DNA from: Alphaproteobacteria bacterium
GTDB taxonomy: Bacteria > Pseudomonadota > Alphaproteobacteria > SHVP01
Reading direction: 5' to 3'
Length of the DNA stretch: 64,000 nt
Assembly: GCA_040216735.1 (NCBI GenBank)
Contig: JAVJOO010000005.1
Span: 62,001 to 126,000, forward strand
Of the stretch, positions 1 to 14,181 are shown piece by piece. Position numbers and translations under genes: made by a program. Under the pieces are notes generated by a model. That model did no database searches. It saw nothing but the letters and a program-made list of their open reading frames with translations, and had not been told where the DNA came from. How positions within the stretch are numbered: the stretch's first letter is position 1; every line of letters starts with the position of its first letter.

Positions 1-385
1 CAAGAAGGTCGTGATCGACAACTTCCACAAACAGCACGATCTCGACTACGGCTATACCTTCGGGTCCGACCAGGTCGAAATCATGACCCTGCGGGTCATC
101 GGCGTTGCTGCCGTAGAGCCCCTCACCTGGCCAAAGCTGAAGAAAGCGCCTGCCGGTGCCGCTAAGAAGAAAGCATTGCAGGCCGCTTTCATGTACTCAC
201 GAAAGACCACGTTCGACGATGGCAAAACCGTCGATACACCACGCTACGACCGCGGCAAGTTGCTGGCCGGCCATGAAATCGCCGGCCCCGCTATCCTGTT
301 GCAGCACAACTCGACAACGCTCGTCCCGCCCGGCTACCGGGCCCGGGTGAGCGATTTTGGTAACATTCACATCAAAAGTGTCTAA
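1..385 (+). CDS. HyuA-type hydantoinase/oxoprolinase subunit, C-terminal end (partial)
   Basis: Only the last ~127 codons are in the window; the gene starts upstream of base 1. The reading frame runs open from base 2 to the stop at 383-385. The end of the protein carries the usual HyuA C-terminal domain, including the GPAI motif (HEIAGPAILLQ) that is also seen in the two complete HyuA proteins further along. HyuA/HyuB enzymes couple ATP hydrolysis to opening of hydantoin, 5-oxoproline or similar cyclic amides; the acetone and acetophenone carboxylases are relatives. A short Lys/Ala-rich patch lies just before the last 80 residues. The HyuB gene follows 25 bases later, so the two form an operon. 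The substrate cannot be told from this fragment. Confidence 0.85.
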   Translation, partial: KKVVIDNFHKQHDLDYGYTFGSDQVEIMTLRVIGVAAVEPLTWPKLKKAPAGAAKKKALQAAFMYSRKTTFDDGKTVDTPRYDRGKLLAGHEIAGPAILLQHNSTTLVPPGYRARVSDFGNIHIKSV

Positions 386-410
386 AATCCCGTCAGATTA
401 GGAGTGCCCC

Positions 411-2366
411 ATGGCTCGCAAGACCACGGCGAAATCAGCGAAAACTGCTTCGGCGCGCAAGACTACGAAAACCGCTGCGAAGCGAACGACCGCAAAACGC
501 CCGGCCAAAAGCGCGGCAAAAGGTTCGGCCAAGAGGACCCCGCCGCGGGCAGCGAAGCGGCCCGCGAAGAAAGCGTCGGCGAAGCGAAAAAAGACCGGCG
601 TTGATCCGATTACTTTGCAGGTGATCGGCGGCGCGCTCCACACGGCGGCGCGGGAGATGGGTCACGTGCTTTATCGGATGTCCTTCTCGTCGATCATTCG
701 CGAGTCGGAAGATCTGGGCGCCGGCCTATTCGACGCCAACTACCAGACGCTAAGCGAGTCCGATTCAACCCCGCTGCACATCGGATCGATCCCGGGCTAT
801 CTGCGCGGCATGGCCGAAACGCTGCAAGACGGAGAGTGGTACGAAGGCGACGTTGTCATCCACAACCACCCCTACTACGGCGCCTCGCATTCGCCGGATA
901 TCGCGGTCGCGATCCCGATCTTCTGGGAAGGCAAGCTGGTCGGCTTCTCGGCCAATACGGCCCACCATGTCGATATCGGCGCGGCGACACCGGGGTTGAT
1001 CATCGACATCCCGGACGTGTTCGCCGAGGGCATGTTGATGGCGGGCCTAAAACTCTACCGCAAAGGGGTCCGCAACGAAGGACTGTGGCAGTTCATCCAA
1101 TACAACAGCCGCACGGCCAAGATGTTGATGGACGATATCGAAGCGCAGGTCGCTTCGGCCCGGCTCGGCGTCGAGCGCTACAAAGATCTGATCCGCCAGT
1201 ACGGCTACGACACGTTCAAAGCCTCGTGCGACGAGCTGATGGACTACACCGAGCGGATGATGCGCCAGGAGATCCGCAAGATCCCCAACGGCACCTACCG
1301 TGCAGAAGGCTGGATGGACGACGACGGTCGCAATCGCGGTCAAAAGCTGCCGATCAAGGTAGCCGTCACCATCAAGGACGACACCGTCTCGGTCGACTTG
1401 ACCGGATCGGCAGACCAAGTGCCGACAGGGTTCAACGTCCCCTTCGACGGCTCGACCAAGGTGGCCGTCTACTGCGCGTTCCGTTCGCTCCTTCTCGATC
1501 AAGCGCTCACCGAGGTCTATATCCCCTCCAACGAGGGGTCGTTCAGACCGATCGAGGTTATTGCGCCGCTGGGATCGATCTTCAATCCGAAGTTCCCAGC
1601 AGCAGCCGAAGCGCGCTTCACCCAGTGTAACCGCGTGATCGACTGTATCCTCCGCGCCCTTGCCCCCGTCATCCCGACGAAGGTAACGGCCGGCAACTCC
1701 GCAAGCCTGTCGTTCATTTCCTACGCCGGCCTCAAGCCGTCGGGCGATTACTGGGTATTCCTCGAGGTCAACGAGGGTTCCTACGGCGCGCGCGCGACCA
1801 AGGATGGCCCAGACTCCATCGACAACCTGATGTGCAACACCCGAAACAACCCGCTCGAGGATCTCGGGATGCACTTGCCAATGGTGTGCGATCGCTACGA
1901 ATTACGCGACGATGTCATGCCCGGCGCCGGAAAAATGCGCGGTGGGATCGGTGTCGTGAAATCCCAACGTGTGCTGACCGAGGGGGTCATCACCCATGAG
2001 TGCGACCGGCATACCGATGTCCCCTGGGGCGCCTTCGGCGGCCACGAAGGCGCGGTCGGTAAGGTCGTTCGCTATAACACCAAGCGGGCCGGCTCCGATG
2101 TGGAGATGCCCGCGAAGTTCTCCGGGATCGGCATCGAAGCCAACGACGTCATCTCCTTTTACGGCCCCTGCGGCGGCGGCTACGGCGACCCGCTGGACCG
2201 ACCGGCAGAGCAAGTCCTGGAAGATGTCTGGGACGACTTCTGCACGATCGACCATGCGCGCAAGGCCTACGGCGTTGTGATTTCCAAGAACCTGAAACTC
2301 GACGCCAACGCGACCGAGACACTGCGCAAACAGATGCGCCGGACATCGAAAGTTGCGGCGGAATAG
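411..2366 (+). CDS. HyuB-type hydantoinase/oxoprolinase subunit with histone H1-like N-terminal tail
   Basis: 651 residues. From about residue 63 (VDPITLQVIGGAL) the protein is an ordinary HyuB, down to the glycine-rich GGGYGDPL motif near the C-terminus. Residues 2-61 are almost only Lys, Ala, Arg, Thr and Ser in AKK/AKR/TAKR-type repeats, like the tails of bacterial histone H1-like proteins. HyuB proteins normally begin at about residue 60 of this one; the two other HyuB proteins in the window start directly at that point. The start is well supported: an AGGAG at 400-404 lies 6 bases before ATG 411, and I see no ATG near the HyuB core start. It forms an operon with the HyuA fragment upstream. 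The tail could bind nucleic acid or another polyanion, or be a low-complexity expansion. Confidence 0.9.
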   Translation: MARKTTAKSAKTASARKTTKTAAKRTTAKRPAKSAAKGSAKRTPPRAAKRPAKKASAKRKKTGVDPITLQVIGGALHTAAREMGHVLYRMSFSSIIRESEDLGAGLFDANYQTLSESDSTPLHIGSIPGYLRGMAETLQDGEWYEGDVVIHNHPYYGASHSPDIAVAIPIFWEGKLVGFSANTAHHVDIGAATPGLIIDIPDVFAEGMLMAGLKLYRKGVRNEGLWQFIQYNSRTAKMLMDDIEAQVASARLGVERYKDLIRQYGYDTFKASCDELMDYTERMMRQEIRKIPNGTYRAEGWMDDDGRNRGQKLPIKVAVTIKDDTVSVDLTGSADQVPTGFNVPFDGSTKVAVYCAFRSLLLDQALTEVYIPSNEGSFRPIEVIAPLGSIFNPKFPAAAEARFTQCNRVIDCILRALAPVIPTKVTAGNSASLSFISYAGLKPSGDYWVFLEVNEGSYGARATKDGPDSIDNLMCNTRNNPLEDLGMHLPMVCDRYELRDDVMPGAGKMRGGIGVVKSQRVLTEGVITHECDRHTDVPWGAFGGHEGAVGKVVRYNTKRAGSDVEMPAKFSGIGIEANDVISFYGPCGGGYGDPLDRPAEQVLEDVWDDFCTIDHARKAYGVVISKNLKLDANATETLRKQMRRTSKVAAE

Positions 2367-2381
2367 TTTTCATACTTCGGT

Positions 2382-2418
2382 GGCGGGCCCGTCCTTATTA
2401 GGGCGGGCCCCGTCTTTG
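2382..2418 (+). terminator. Hairpin after hyuB, terminator-like
   Basis: GGGCCCG at 2385-2391 pairs with CGGGCCC at 2404-2410, with a further CC/GG pair across a TTATTA loop. It is followed by CGTCTTTG, a poor U-tract. It sits between the hyuB stop (2366) and the ATG of the next small gene at 2423, so it either ends the hyu transcript or acts in the leader of the small gene. Confidence 0.5.
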
Positions 2419-2422
2419 AGCG

Positions 2423-2734
2423 ATGCGTCTTTTCGCGCCTAAGCCCAAGAAAACCCTAGGGCGCCCGGCCGGCGGCAAGTCCAATGCCGCCGACGGTCCC
2501 GAGGAAAAAATGACTCCGGGTGAGTTGGTTCGCATTGGCACCAAGCTCCACGGGCGGGAATGGCACGCGGCTCTGGCCGAGGACATCGGCAGCAAGTATG
2601 CCGACGTTCATTTCTGGGCGCAGGGCGAACAAGAAATTCCACGGAATGTCGCCCGGCTGGTACGCATTCTCAACCTTCTTCCTATGGGCGAGCGCGACCG
2701 GCTCGTCAAGAAAGCCCGCTCGGCCGCGCTCTAG
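2423..2734 (+). CDS. Small helix-turn-helix-like protein
   Basis: 103 residues, basic. Residues ~28-80 (MTPGELVRIGTKLHGREWHAALAEDIG..., then a tryptophan and a second helix) resemble the short DNA-binding domain of phage/Cro-like proteins of the type 'lhGerWq.aLArdlGvs.rtv.rW..G...ip'. The N-terminal 27 residues are a Lys/Pro/Gly-rich flexible segment. The start codon follows a hairpin by only 12 bases and has a weak GAG as ribosome-binding site. A good terminator follows. It is likely a small DNA-binding regulator or nucleoid-associated protein. Its target is unknown, and the HTH call rests on pattern recognition by eye. Confidence 0.6.
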   Translation: MRLFAPKPKKTLGRPAGGKSNAADGPEEKMTPGELVRIGTKLHGREWHAALAEDIGSKYADVHFWAQGEQEIPRNVARLVRILNLLPMGERDRLVKKARSAAL

Positions 2735-2745
2735 CCTAAAACGCG

Positions 2746-2778
2746 AAAAGCCCCCTCCGGGGCAGGAGAGGGCTTTTC
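2746..2778 (+). terminator. Rho-independent terminator after the small HTH gene
   Basis: AAAAGCCCC...CCTC pairs with GAG..GGGCTTTT (2746-2757 with 2768-2777) with a two-C bulge, and the right arm ends in TTTT. It lies 12 bases after the stop at 2734. Confidence 0.7.
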
Positions 2779-3052
2779 CGGTTCAGCGCCGAACCAAACA
2801 TGACTCAAAATAGCGCCAACCGTGTATCGGATCGCTCGCTGAGCGAACCGTGACGGGAGGGAGAAAAGGTCACGATCCACCTTGGGGAGGCATAGGGTCT
2901 GTGACCCTGTCGCGGTCCGCTCAAGCGATCCTGGGACCTTATGTAGCCCGCCCCTGTCGTCTGCACTATTCGGACGAATCCCTAACCATGTACGTACATA
3001 TGCATGATCCCGGCGGAGGCTAGAAGGGATATAGCAGGCCGTCTATGGCCAT
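2779..3052. other. Non-coding gap with several small hairpins and a 12-bp palindrome
   Basis: No credible ORF is present between the terminator of the HTH gene and that of the flagellin gene. Several short inverted repeats are visible: GTGAC/GTCAC at about 2850-2873, GGGTC/GACCC at about 2895-2907, TCGTC/GACGA at 2957-2977, and the perfect palindrome ATGTACGTACAT at 2988-2999. I cannot match the stretch to tRNA, SRP RNA, 6S RNA or tmRNA by eye. It may hold a small structured RNA or just regulatory DNA. Confidence 0.4.
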
Positions 3053-3080
3053 AAAAAAAGGCCGGCGAACCGGCCTTTTT
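3053..3080 (-). terminator. Terminator of the flagellin gene
   Basis: A GGCCGG/CCGGCC stem with a TTCG-type loop (3059-3075) is flanked by A7 and T5, so read on the minus strand it ends in a long U-tract. It begins 16 bases after the flagellin stop (3096) and could also work on the plus strand. Confidence 0.85.
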
Positions 3081-3095
3081 CAAGTCTTCGGTCGT

Positions 3096-3911
3096 TCAGC
3101 CGCCAGGGAACAAGGACAGGAGAGCCTTTGGTCCGGCATTGGCGATTGCCAAGGAGCGCGCACCCAACTCTTCCTTGACCCGCGACGCCGACAGGTTCGC
3201 GGCCTCAGAACCAAGGTCCGCATCGACGAGATTGCCAACACCTTCCCTGAGTACGTTGTCCAGGCGGGTCGTAAACTCGCTCTGATCAGCGATCCGCTGC
3301 GCCGAGCTCCCAAGATTGGCCAAGCCCGAACTGGCCTGGGCGATCGCATTGTCGACCGCCGCGAGCGCCGACGCCGCATCGCCCGATGTCGCGACCGACA
3401 GACTGTCGATCCCGAGGCCCTGGGCACTGAAGTCCTGGGCGCCGACGTTGAACGTGTCGCCGTTTTCGCTAGCCAGCACAGCGAAGTCCTGGGCGCCATT
3501 CTCGATGAGGTTGGTCCCGCCGAAGGACGAAGAGGAGGTTACCGTATTCACCTGATCGACGAGTTGCTGAACCTCAGCACCGATCGCATCGCGGCTCGCT
3601 TGGTCCAGTGCTGGATCGCTCGCCTGAACGATCTTGCCTTTGATTTCTGTCAGAAGATCGCCCACGACCTGTCCGCCAGAGATCGCCGTCCCGACCACCG
3701 ATTCGGCGCTATTGAGCGTTGTCTTGACGGCGGCCGCGCCAGCGGATTGCCCTTGGAGAACCTGTGCGATCGCGAAGATCGCCGAGTTGTCTTTCGGTCC
3801 GTTGATCTTCAGTCCCGTCGAAATACGATCTTGAGTCGTATTCAGGCGGCTAAGGGTCTTGTTGAACTGCTGGATTCCCAGCGCGGAATTCGAATTGATC
3901 GGATCTACCAT
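3096..3911 (-). CDS. Flagellin
   Basis: 271 residues. The conserved N-terminal D0/D1 helix is present (residues ~1-140, with NTTQDRISTGLKING and ...FGGTNLIENG). The C-terminal D1/D0 helix (~185-271) ends ARSLAIANAGPKALLSLF. The middle is very short, so the filament protein would lack the large outer D2/D3 domains; this length is common in alphaproteobacteria. No signal peptide is expected because flagellin leaves through the flagellar type III apparatus. No other flagellar gene is near, so it is an orphan copy. A terminator follows directly. I could not find a convincing sigma-54 or sigma-28 promoter upstream. Confidence 0.93.
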   Translation of the reverse strand: MVDPINSNSALGIQQFNKTLSRLNTTQDRISTGLKINGPKDNSAIFAIAQVLQGQSAGAAAVKTTLNSAESVVGTAISGGQVVGDLLTEIKGKIVQASDPALDQASRDAIGAEVQQLVDQVNTVTSSSSFGGTNLIENGAQDFAVLASENGDTFNVGAQDFSAQGLGIDSLSVATSGDAASALAAVDNAIAQASSGLANLGSSAQRIADQSEFTTRLDNVLREGVGNLVDADLGSEAANLSASRVKEELGARSLAIANAGPKALLSLFPGG

Positions 3912-4171
3912 GTTGGCTCTCTCGTGTTCGGCTTGTCTGCCAACGACATTCTATCGCGCCAACGCATCCTGCGCCTTGCGCTCAAGCCGATACGTTCCGT
4001 CCTGACGTTTCCGGGTTTGGTTGTGCCAGGGACACTCCAAAATTGGGACTTGTACCGGCGATCGTCAAGCGAAACAAACATCGCCATTTCTCTAAAATTT
4101 TGCCTAAATTGGAATCATTGTCGCGGCCCGGCGCACCGTATAGAAACGCGCCACACAGGGAGGACTCGTCC

Positions 4172-4792
4172 ATGCTGAAAATCTGGGGCCGCGATACTTC
4201 GTCGAACGTCCAAAAGCCCCTATGGGCCGCGGAGGAGCTTGGGCTGACCTACGAGCGGATCGATGTAGGGGGACCCTTCGGCGGACTCGACGATCCGGCG
4301 TTCACCGCGATCAATCCCAACAAGAAGATCCCCGTGATCGATCATGACGGATTCGTTCTATGGGAATCCAATGCCATTACGCGCTACCTCGCCGGCCTCG
4401 ATAGCTCCGGAAAACTGTGGCCGAAAAGTGCGCATGACCGCGCCCTCGCCGATCAATGGATGGATTGGTGCAATAGCCACCTGTGGCCGGTCTTTCCGAC
4501 CGTGATTATCGGCCTGCTCCGTACCCCGCCGGAGAAACGCGACAACGCCGCGATCGCGCGGGCCAACGAGATATTGGAGACAGAATGGGCGGTGCTCGAT
4601 CGCCAGCTCGCGAAAACGCCCTACGTTGCCGGCGATTCGTTCAGCGCCGGCGACATACCGGCCGGTGTCTTCGCGTGGCGGCGCTACGAGCTTCCGATCC
4701 AGCGCAACGCTCTGCCCAATCTCGATGCCTGGTATGGCCGCCTGAAGGAACGGCCGGCCTACCAGAAAATCGTCATGACGCCGCTGAGCTAA
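4172..4792 (+). CDS. Glutathione S-transferase family protein
   Basis: 206 residues. The thioredoxin-fold N-terminal domain (~1-80) begins MLKIWGRDTSSNVQK and contains the cis-Pro motif KKIPVIDHD followed by WESNAI, which binds the glutathione gamma-glutamyl part. The all-helical C-terminal domain covers ~85-206. The frame is open further upstream, but ATG 4172 is chosen because GGGAGG at 4158-4163 is correctly spaced and the family begins here. The Ser pair near residue 10-11 is the likely thiolate-activating position. It is convergent with the SDR gene behind it. The substrate is unknown. Confidence 0.9.
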   Translation: MLKIWGRDTSSNVQKPLWAAEELGLTYERIDVGGPFGGLDDPAFTAINPNKKIPVIDHDGFVLWESNAITRYLAGLDSSGKLWPKSAHDRALADQWMDWCNSHLWPVFPTVIIGLLRTPPEKRDNAAIARANEILETEWAVLDRQLAKTPYVAGDSFSAGDIPAGVFAWRRYELPIQRNALPNLDAWYGRLKERPAYQKIVMTPLS

Positions 4793-4798
4793 GGCGAT

Positions 4799-5560
4799 CT
4801 ACAGGCCTTTCAGGGTCTGACCGTCGTCGACGGTGATCACCGAGCCGGTGACGAAATTCGACTGCGGCGAGACCAAGAGGCGAAGAGCTCCGTCGAGATC
4901 GCGGGGGTGCCCGACTCGCTTGCGCAACAGTTTGGCAATCTGTCCCTTACCGGCTTCGGAATTGAAGTGCCCGGTGTTGATCTCGGTTTCGATGTATCCC
5001 GGCGCGATCGCGTTGACCTGGATGTCGAAACGCGCCCATTCGAGCGCCATGGCGCGCGTCATCTGAACGACAGCGGCCTTCGACATGCTATAGAGCGACA
5101 GACCGGTTAGCACACTGCTCGCCAGCACCGAGGCGATATTCACGATTTTGCCGCCTTGCTCGCGCGCGATCATCGCCTGCCCCACTGACTGCGCCACCAA
5201 CCACGCACCGCGTTGATTGGTTCCCATCAAACGGTCGTAGTCGTCCAGGGTGAAATCCGTGATCCGTTTTTCGATGGAAATGCCGGCGTTATTGACCAAG
5301 ATGTCGACCCCGCCACCGTCGATTGCGGAGGCGATGGCAGATGCAACGCTGCCGGGATCCGCAACATCGAGTTCGATCGCCCGGGCATCGCCGTGGGCGG
5401 CCTCGATCGACGCAACCAGACTCGTCAATCGGTCGACCCGACGCGCCGCCAGCAAGACCTGCGCGCCGTCCGCCGCAAGAACCTCAGCGAAACGCGCCCC
5501 CAACCCGCTCGACGCACCGGTTACCAATGCGCGCTTGCCCTTCAAAGTCTGTGTCGTCAC
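4799..5560 (-). CDS. SDR family NAD(P)-dependent oxidoreductase
   Basis: 253 residues, the usual length of a classical short-chain dehydrogenase. Motifs: TGASSGLGARFA (cofactor binding, ~residue 15), NNAGIS (~90), catalytic Ser around 145, and YSMSK with the Tyr/Lys pair near 158-162. An arginine pair after the first strand (AARRVDR) suggests NADP(H). The C-terminus FVTGSVITVDDGQ is typical. Likely a 3-ketoacyl or other alcohol dehydrogenase/reductase. It is divergent from the FrnE-like gene, and the intervening 69 bases carry both promoters. No substrate can be assigned. Confidence 0.9.
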   Translation of the reverse strand: MTTQTLKGKRALVTGASSGLGARFAEVLAADGAQVLLAARRVDRLTSLVASIEAAHGDARAIELDVADPGSVASAIASAIDGGGVDILVNNAGISIEKRITDFTLDDYDRLMGTNQRGAWLVAQSVGQAMIAREQGGKIVNIASVLASSVLTGLSLYSMSKAAVVQMTRAMALEWARFDIQVNAIAPGYIETEINTGHFNSEAGKGQIAKLLRKRVGHPRDLDGALRLLVSPQSNFVTGSVITVDDGQTLKGL

Positions 5561-6252
5561 GGAATGCTTCTCCTTGGCGGGTTCGCGTTCTCGCGCCCGC
5601 TTCCGATTTTGATCTATACTGTCGGTATCATGAAAATAGATATCATATCAGACACCATTTGCCCCTGGTGCTTCGTCGGCAAACGCCGCTTGGAAGCGGC
5701 TTTGGCCAAACGCCCCGATCTCGATGTCGACATTGTGTGGCACCCCTATCAGCTCAATCCTTCGACACCTAAAGAAGGCGTCGACCGAAAAGACTATTTG
5801 CGCGAGAAGTTCGGCAGCGAAAGCTATCCCGAGGGGATGCTCGACGCGTTGACCCAAGCAGGCGAATCGAGCGGTCTCGACTTCAAGTTAAACACGATGA
5901 ACCGCGTGCCCAACACCATCGATTCCCACAGAGTACTTCACTGGGCACGCGATACAGGCCATCAGAACGCGCTCGCCGAAATTCTCTTTCGTCGCTACTT
6001 CCTCGATAACGAAGACATCGGAGATGCCGAAACGCTGATCGCTGCGGCGGTCGAGGCCGGCATGGACGGGAATACCGTTCGCGCCCGCCTGGGCGACGAT
6101 ACAGATGACGAGGCGGTGCGTGCTGAAGCGCAGCATGCCTCACAGATGGGCATCACGGGCGTTCCGACGTTCATCGTCAATAATCAGTACGCCGTGCAGG
6201 GCGCCCAAACGTCCGACGTTTTTCTTCAAGTCTTCGAGAAGATCGCCGAGCT

Positions 6253-9769
<3,517 letters not shown>

Positions 9770-9777
<8 letters not shown>

Positions 9778-10042
9778 AAATTCTAAAGTCAAATATTAAC
9801 TCAAGAATAGGACTGCGAACGGCCGCAGGCACAGGCGCCTGCCCCATGTACCAGGCCATCAAATCCGGTTCCGGCAGTTCGAGGACAGCTTCGAATTGGT
9901 CCAGCGCCACGGCGTCCATCGTGGCGAGGTGCCGGTCGGCGAATCGGCCGAGCAGCAGGTCGGCCTCTTGGGTACCGCGATGCCAGCTTCGGAACAAAAT
10001 TCGTTTCCGGCGGGAAACCGTGGCTTCGTCGTCGTTTTGCAT
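9770..10042 (-). CDS. sdhE: FAD assembly factor SdhE (succinate dehydrogenase assembly factor 2)
   Basis: 90 residues, the normal size. The family signature is clear: RRKRILFRSWHRGTQEADLLLG with the RGxxE motif (RGTQE) needed for flavinylation, then an FxxLL/LDxFE-type helical bundle and the PDLMAWYMGQ segment. It helps attach FAD covalently to the SdhA subunit. ATG 10042 gives the family length; an open frame continues further upstream but shows no family similarity. The gene overlaps the start of mfd by 8 bases and is divergent from recG, an arrangement common in alphaproteobacteria. Confidence 0.93.
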
Positions 10043-10151
10043 GCTCTCAACACAAACGGCCACGACCCGGGGCCAGAATGACACCGGGTGTGGCAAAGAT
10101 CGGGGCCCTAAGCTAAGGTCACCGCTTCCCCCGAACAAGAGCCCCTGAACG

Positions 10152-12232
<2,081 letters not shown>

Positions 12233-12251
<19 letters not shown>

Positions 12252-13018
12252 ACGACCGTTTGCCCCTGGGGCTCCAGGAATTCCGGCTGGTCCAACCGCG
12301 AGTTTATGACCGGCGATTTTTGCGCCGATGTTTTGCGCGGATCTTTGGGTGTCACTAGGCCGCCGGAGATCACCATCTTGATGCCCTCCTCCACTGACAT
12401 GTGCAGCACCACAAGATCGCGGCGCGGCACGAAGAGAAGGAACCCCGAGGTCGGGTTGGGCGTCGTTGGCAAAAACACATTCACTACGTCGTCCTCGGTG
12501 AGATTTTGGATTTCCCCCCGGGTCGAACTGGTGACGAAGCCCACCGCCCAGATGCCGCGGCGCGGATACTCCACCAGCACGACCTCGCGAAACGAGGAGG
12601 ACGATTGCTGAATCACCGCGTCGAAGATTTGCTTCAACGCCCCGTAAATCGAGCGGATGACAGGCATCCGGTCGACCAACCGTTCGCTATAAGCGAGCAA
12701 CGACCGGCCAAGGTAATTCCGCGTCAGAAATCCGATAATCGTCAGAAGAACCAAGACAATGACGACCCCGGAACCCGGTAAGCCATACTGGGTATAGACG
12801 TCCGTATAGCGCGCAGGAATGAATCCAGCGACCGAGTCGTCGATAAACTCGACAACCTGGACCGCTAACCAAATTGTGATCCCAATGGGGGCCGAAACGA
12901 CCAACCCGGTGAGGAAATTGGCCCGGAGCCGTCGGAAGCGACCCGGCTTAGGGATATCGTGGATTAACGGCTTCGGCCCTCCGTCCGGCAGAGGGGTCTC
13001 GTTTGGCGTATCATCCAT
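12233..13018 (-). CDS. DUF502 family membrane protein
   Basis: 261 residues. Two predicted membrane helices: ~35-58 (FLTGLVVSAPIGITIWLAV) and ~80-100 (GSGVVIVLVLLTIIGFL). These are followed by the family's conserved soluble part (RMPVIRSIYGALKQI, VLVEYPRRGIWAVGFVT, VFLPTTPNPTSGFLLFVP). A proline/charged N-terminus and a Gln/Pro-rich C-terminal tail flank the domain. The biochemical role of bacterial DUF502 proteins is not known; plant COV1 is a distant relative. It sits behind recG in the opposite direction, as in many alphaproteobacteria. Confidence 0.9.
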
Positions 13019-13117
13019 GACTACACTTCGGTGCGGGGTGAGCGTGGGCCCTTATATGGAAGTCCGCACGGTGGTTGTCCAGTTACAAGCGGCTAGTGCA
13101 GCCTTACCATCACCCGA

Positions 13118-14179
13118 GTGAAACAAATGAACGCCTCCGCATCACCGCGTTTGCTCTCGCTAGCAACCGTTGTCCCACCCCACCGGTTGAATCAGGACGA
13201 GGTCCTCCCGGTCGCGCAATCGCATTTCGGGCCGAACAACCCCAATTTCGAGCGACTGATGTCGGTCTATCGTAACGCCGCGGTCGAAACACGATATTCG
13301 TGCGTCCCGCTGAGTTGGTATACGTCGGATCACACCTTTCGCGAGCGCAACGAACTGTACATCGAGAACGCAACCGCGCTCCTCGTCGAGGCAGCCCGGC
13401 GCGCGATTGCGGAAGCCAGCCTGGAAATCGCCGATATCGGCGGAATCGTGACCGTTTCCAGTACCGGCGTCGCCACCCCCAGCCTCGATGCCTTGGTCAT
13501 GGAACGGTTGCAGTTGCCACGCGACATTGTACGCCTTCCCATCTTCGGCCTGGGTTGCGCGGGCGGCGTCGTCGGCCTGTCGCGCGCCGCCGCGTTAGCG
13601 CGGGCCGAACCCACGCGCCGTATCTTGTTCTTGGTTGTCGAACTGTGTGGCCTTACCTTTCGCCACAACGACTTTTCGAAAAGCAACATCGTCGCAACCG
13701 CCCTCTTCGGCGACGGTGCCGCAGGTGCCGTGATCGGTTGCGAAGGCGACGGGCCGGCTATCGCGCATTGGGGCGAATACACCTGGCCCGCAACCCTTGG
13801 CATGATGGGTTGGGATGTGCGCGACGACGGTCTGGCCGTCATTTTCTCGCGCGACATTCCGACGTTCGTGCGGCGGGAAATGAGGGACGCCCTGGAGCGG
13901 TTTCTCGCGACCAACGAGATCGCAAAGGGGCAATTCGATACCTTTGTCAGCCACCCCGGCGGCGCTAAGGTTATCGACGCCCTTGAAGACATCTTTGGGC
14001 TGGCCACTGGCGCCCTCGCCGATTCGCGTACGGTCCTGCGGGACTTCGGCAACATGTCCGCGGCCACGGTTCTTTTCGTCCTGCGGGGCGCCCTCGACGC
14101 GGATCGCGCCATCGGGCGAACGCTGCTCACCACGCTGGGCCCCGGCTTTACCGCCGGTTTCCTGACGTTGAACACCTGA
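13118..14179 (+). CDS. Type III polyketide synthase (chalcone/stilbene synthase family)
   Basis: 353 residues. The catalytic triad of type III PKS is complete: Cys147 in GLGCAGG, His279 in SHPGG and Asn312 in GNMSA (numbered from GTG 13118). The C-terminal GPGFTAG loop is also present. ATG 13127 is an equally possible start. These homodimeric enzymes extend a CoA-linked starter with malonyl-CoA and cyclise the product; bacterial members often make alkylpyrones or alkylresorcinols from fatty acyl starters. The ICMT-like methyltransferase gene starts 2 bases after the stop, which fits methylation of a phenolic lipid. The product itself cannot be told from sequence. Confidence 0.93.
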   Translation: MKQMNASASPRLLSLATVVPPHRLNQDEVLPVAQSHFGPNNPNFERLMSVYRNAAVETRYSCVPLSWYTSDHTFRERNELYIENATALLVEAARRAIAEASLEIADIGGIVTVSSTGVATPSLDALVMERLQLPRDIVRLPIFGLGCAGGVVGLSRAAALARAEPTRRILFLVVELCGLTFRHNDFSKSNIVATALFGDGAAGAVIGCEGDGPAIAHWGEYTWPATLGMMGWDVRDDGLAVIFSRDIPTFVRREMRDALERFLATNEIAKGQFDTFVSHPGGAKVIDALEDIFGLATGALADSRTVLRDFGNMSAATVLFVLRGALDADRAIGRTLLTTLGPGFTAGFLTLNT

Positions 14180-14181
14180 CA

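Noticed and set aside
836-1874. Long alternative ORFs inside the first HyuB gene on both strands
   Set aside because: High-GC shadows with Arg/Gly/His-rich composition; no motif supports them.
3045-4178. 377-codon plus-strand ORF opposite the flagellin gene
   Set aside because: It is rich in Arg and looks like the antisense of the flagellin frame; the flagellin motifs on the minus strand decide the matter.
5213-5629. 139-codon upstream extension of the FrnE-like protein
   Set aside because: This part is antisense to the SDR gene and Arg-rich; the DsbA fold starts at ATG 5630.
9778-9792. TTG 9792 as the start of mfd
   Set aside because: It adds only five residues; ATG 9777 overlaps the sdhE stop, which is the more usual coupled arrangement.
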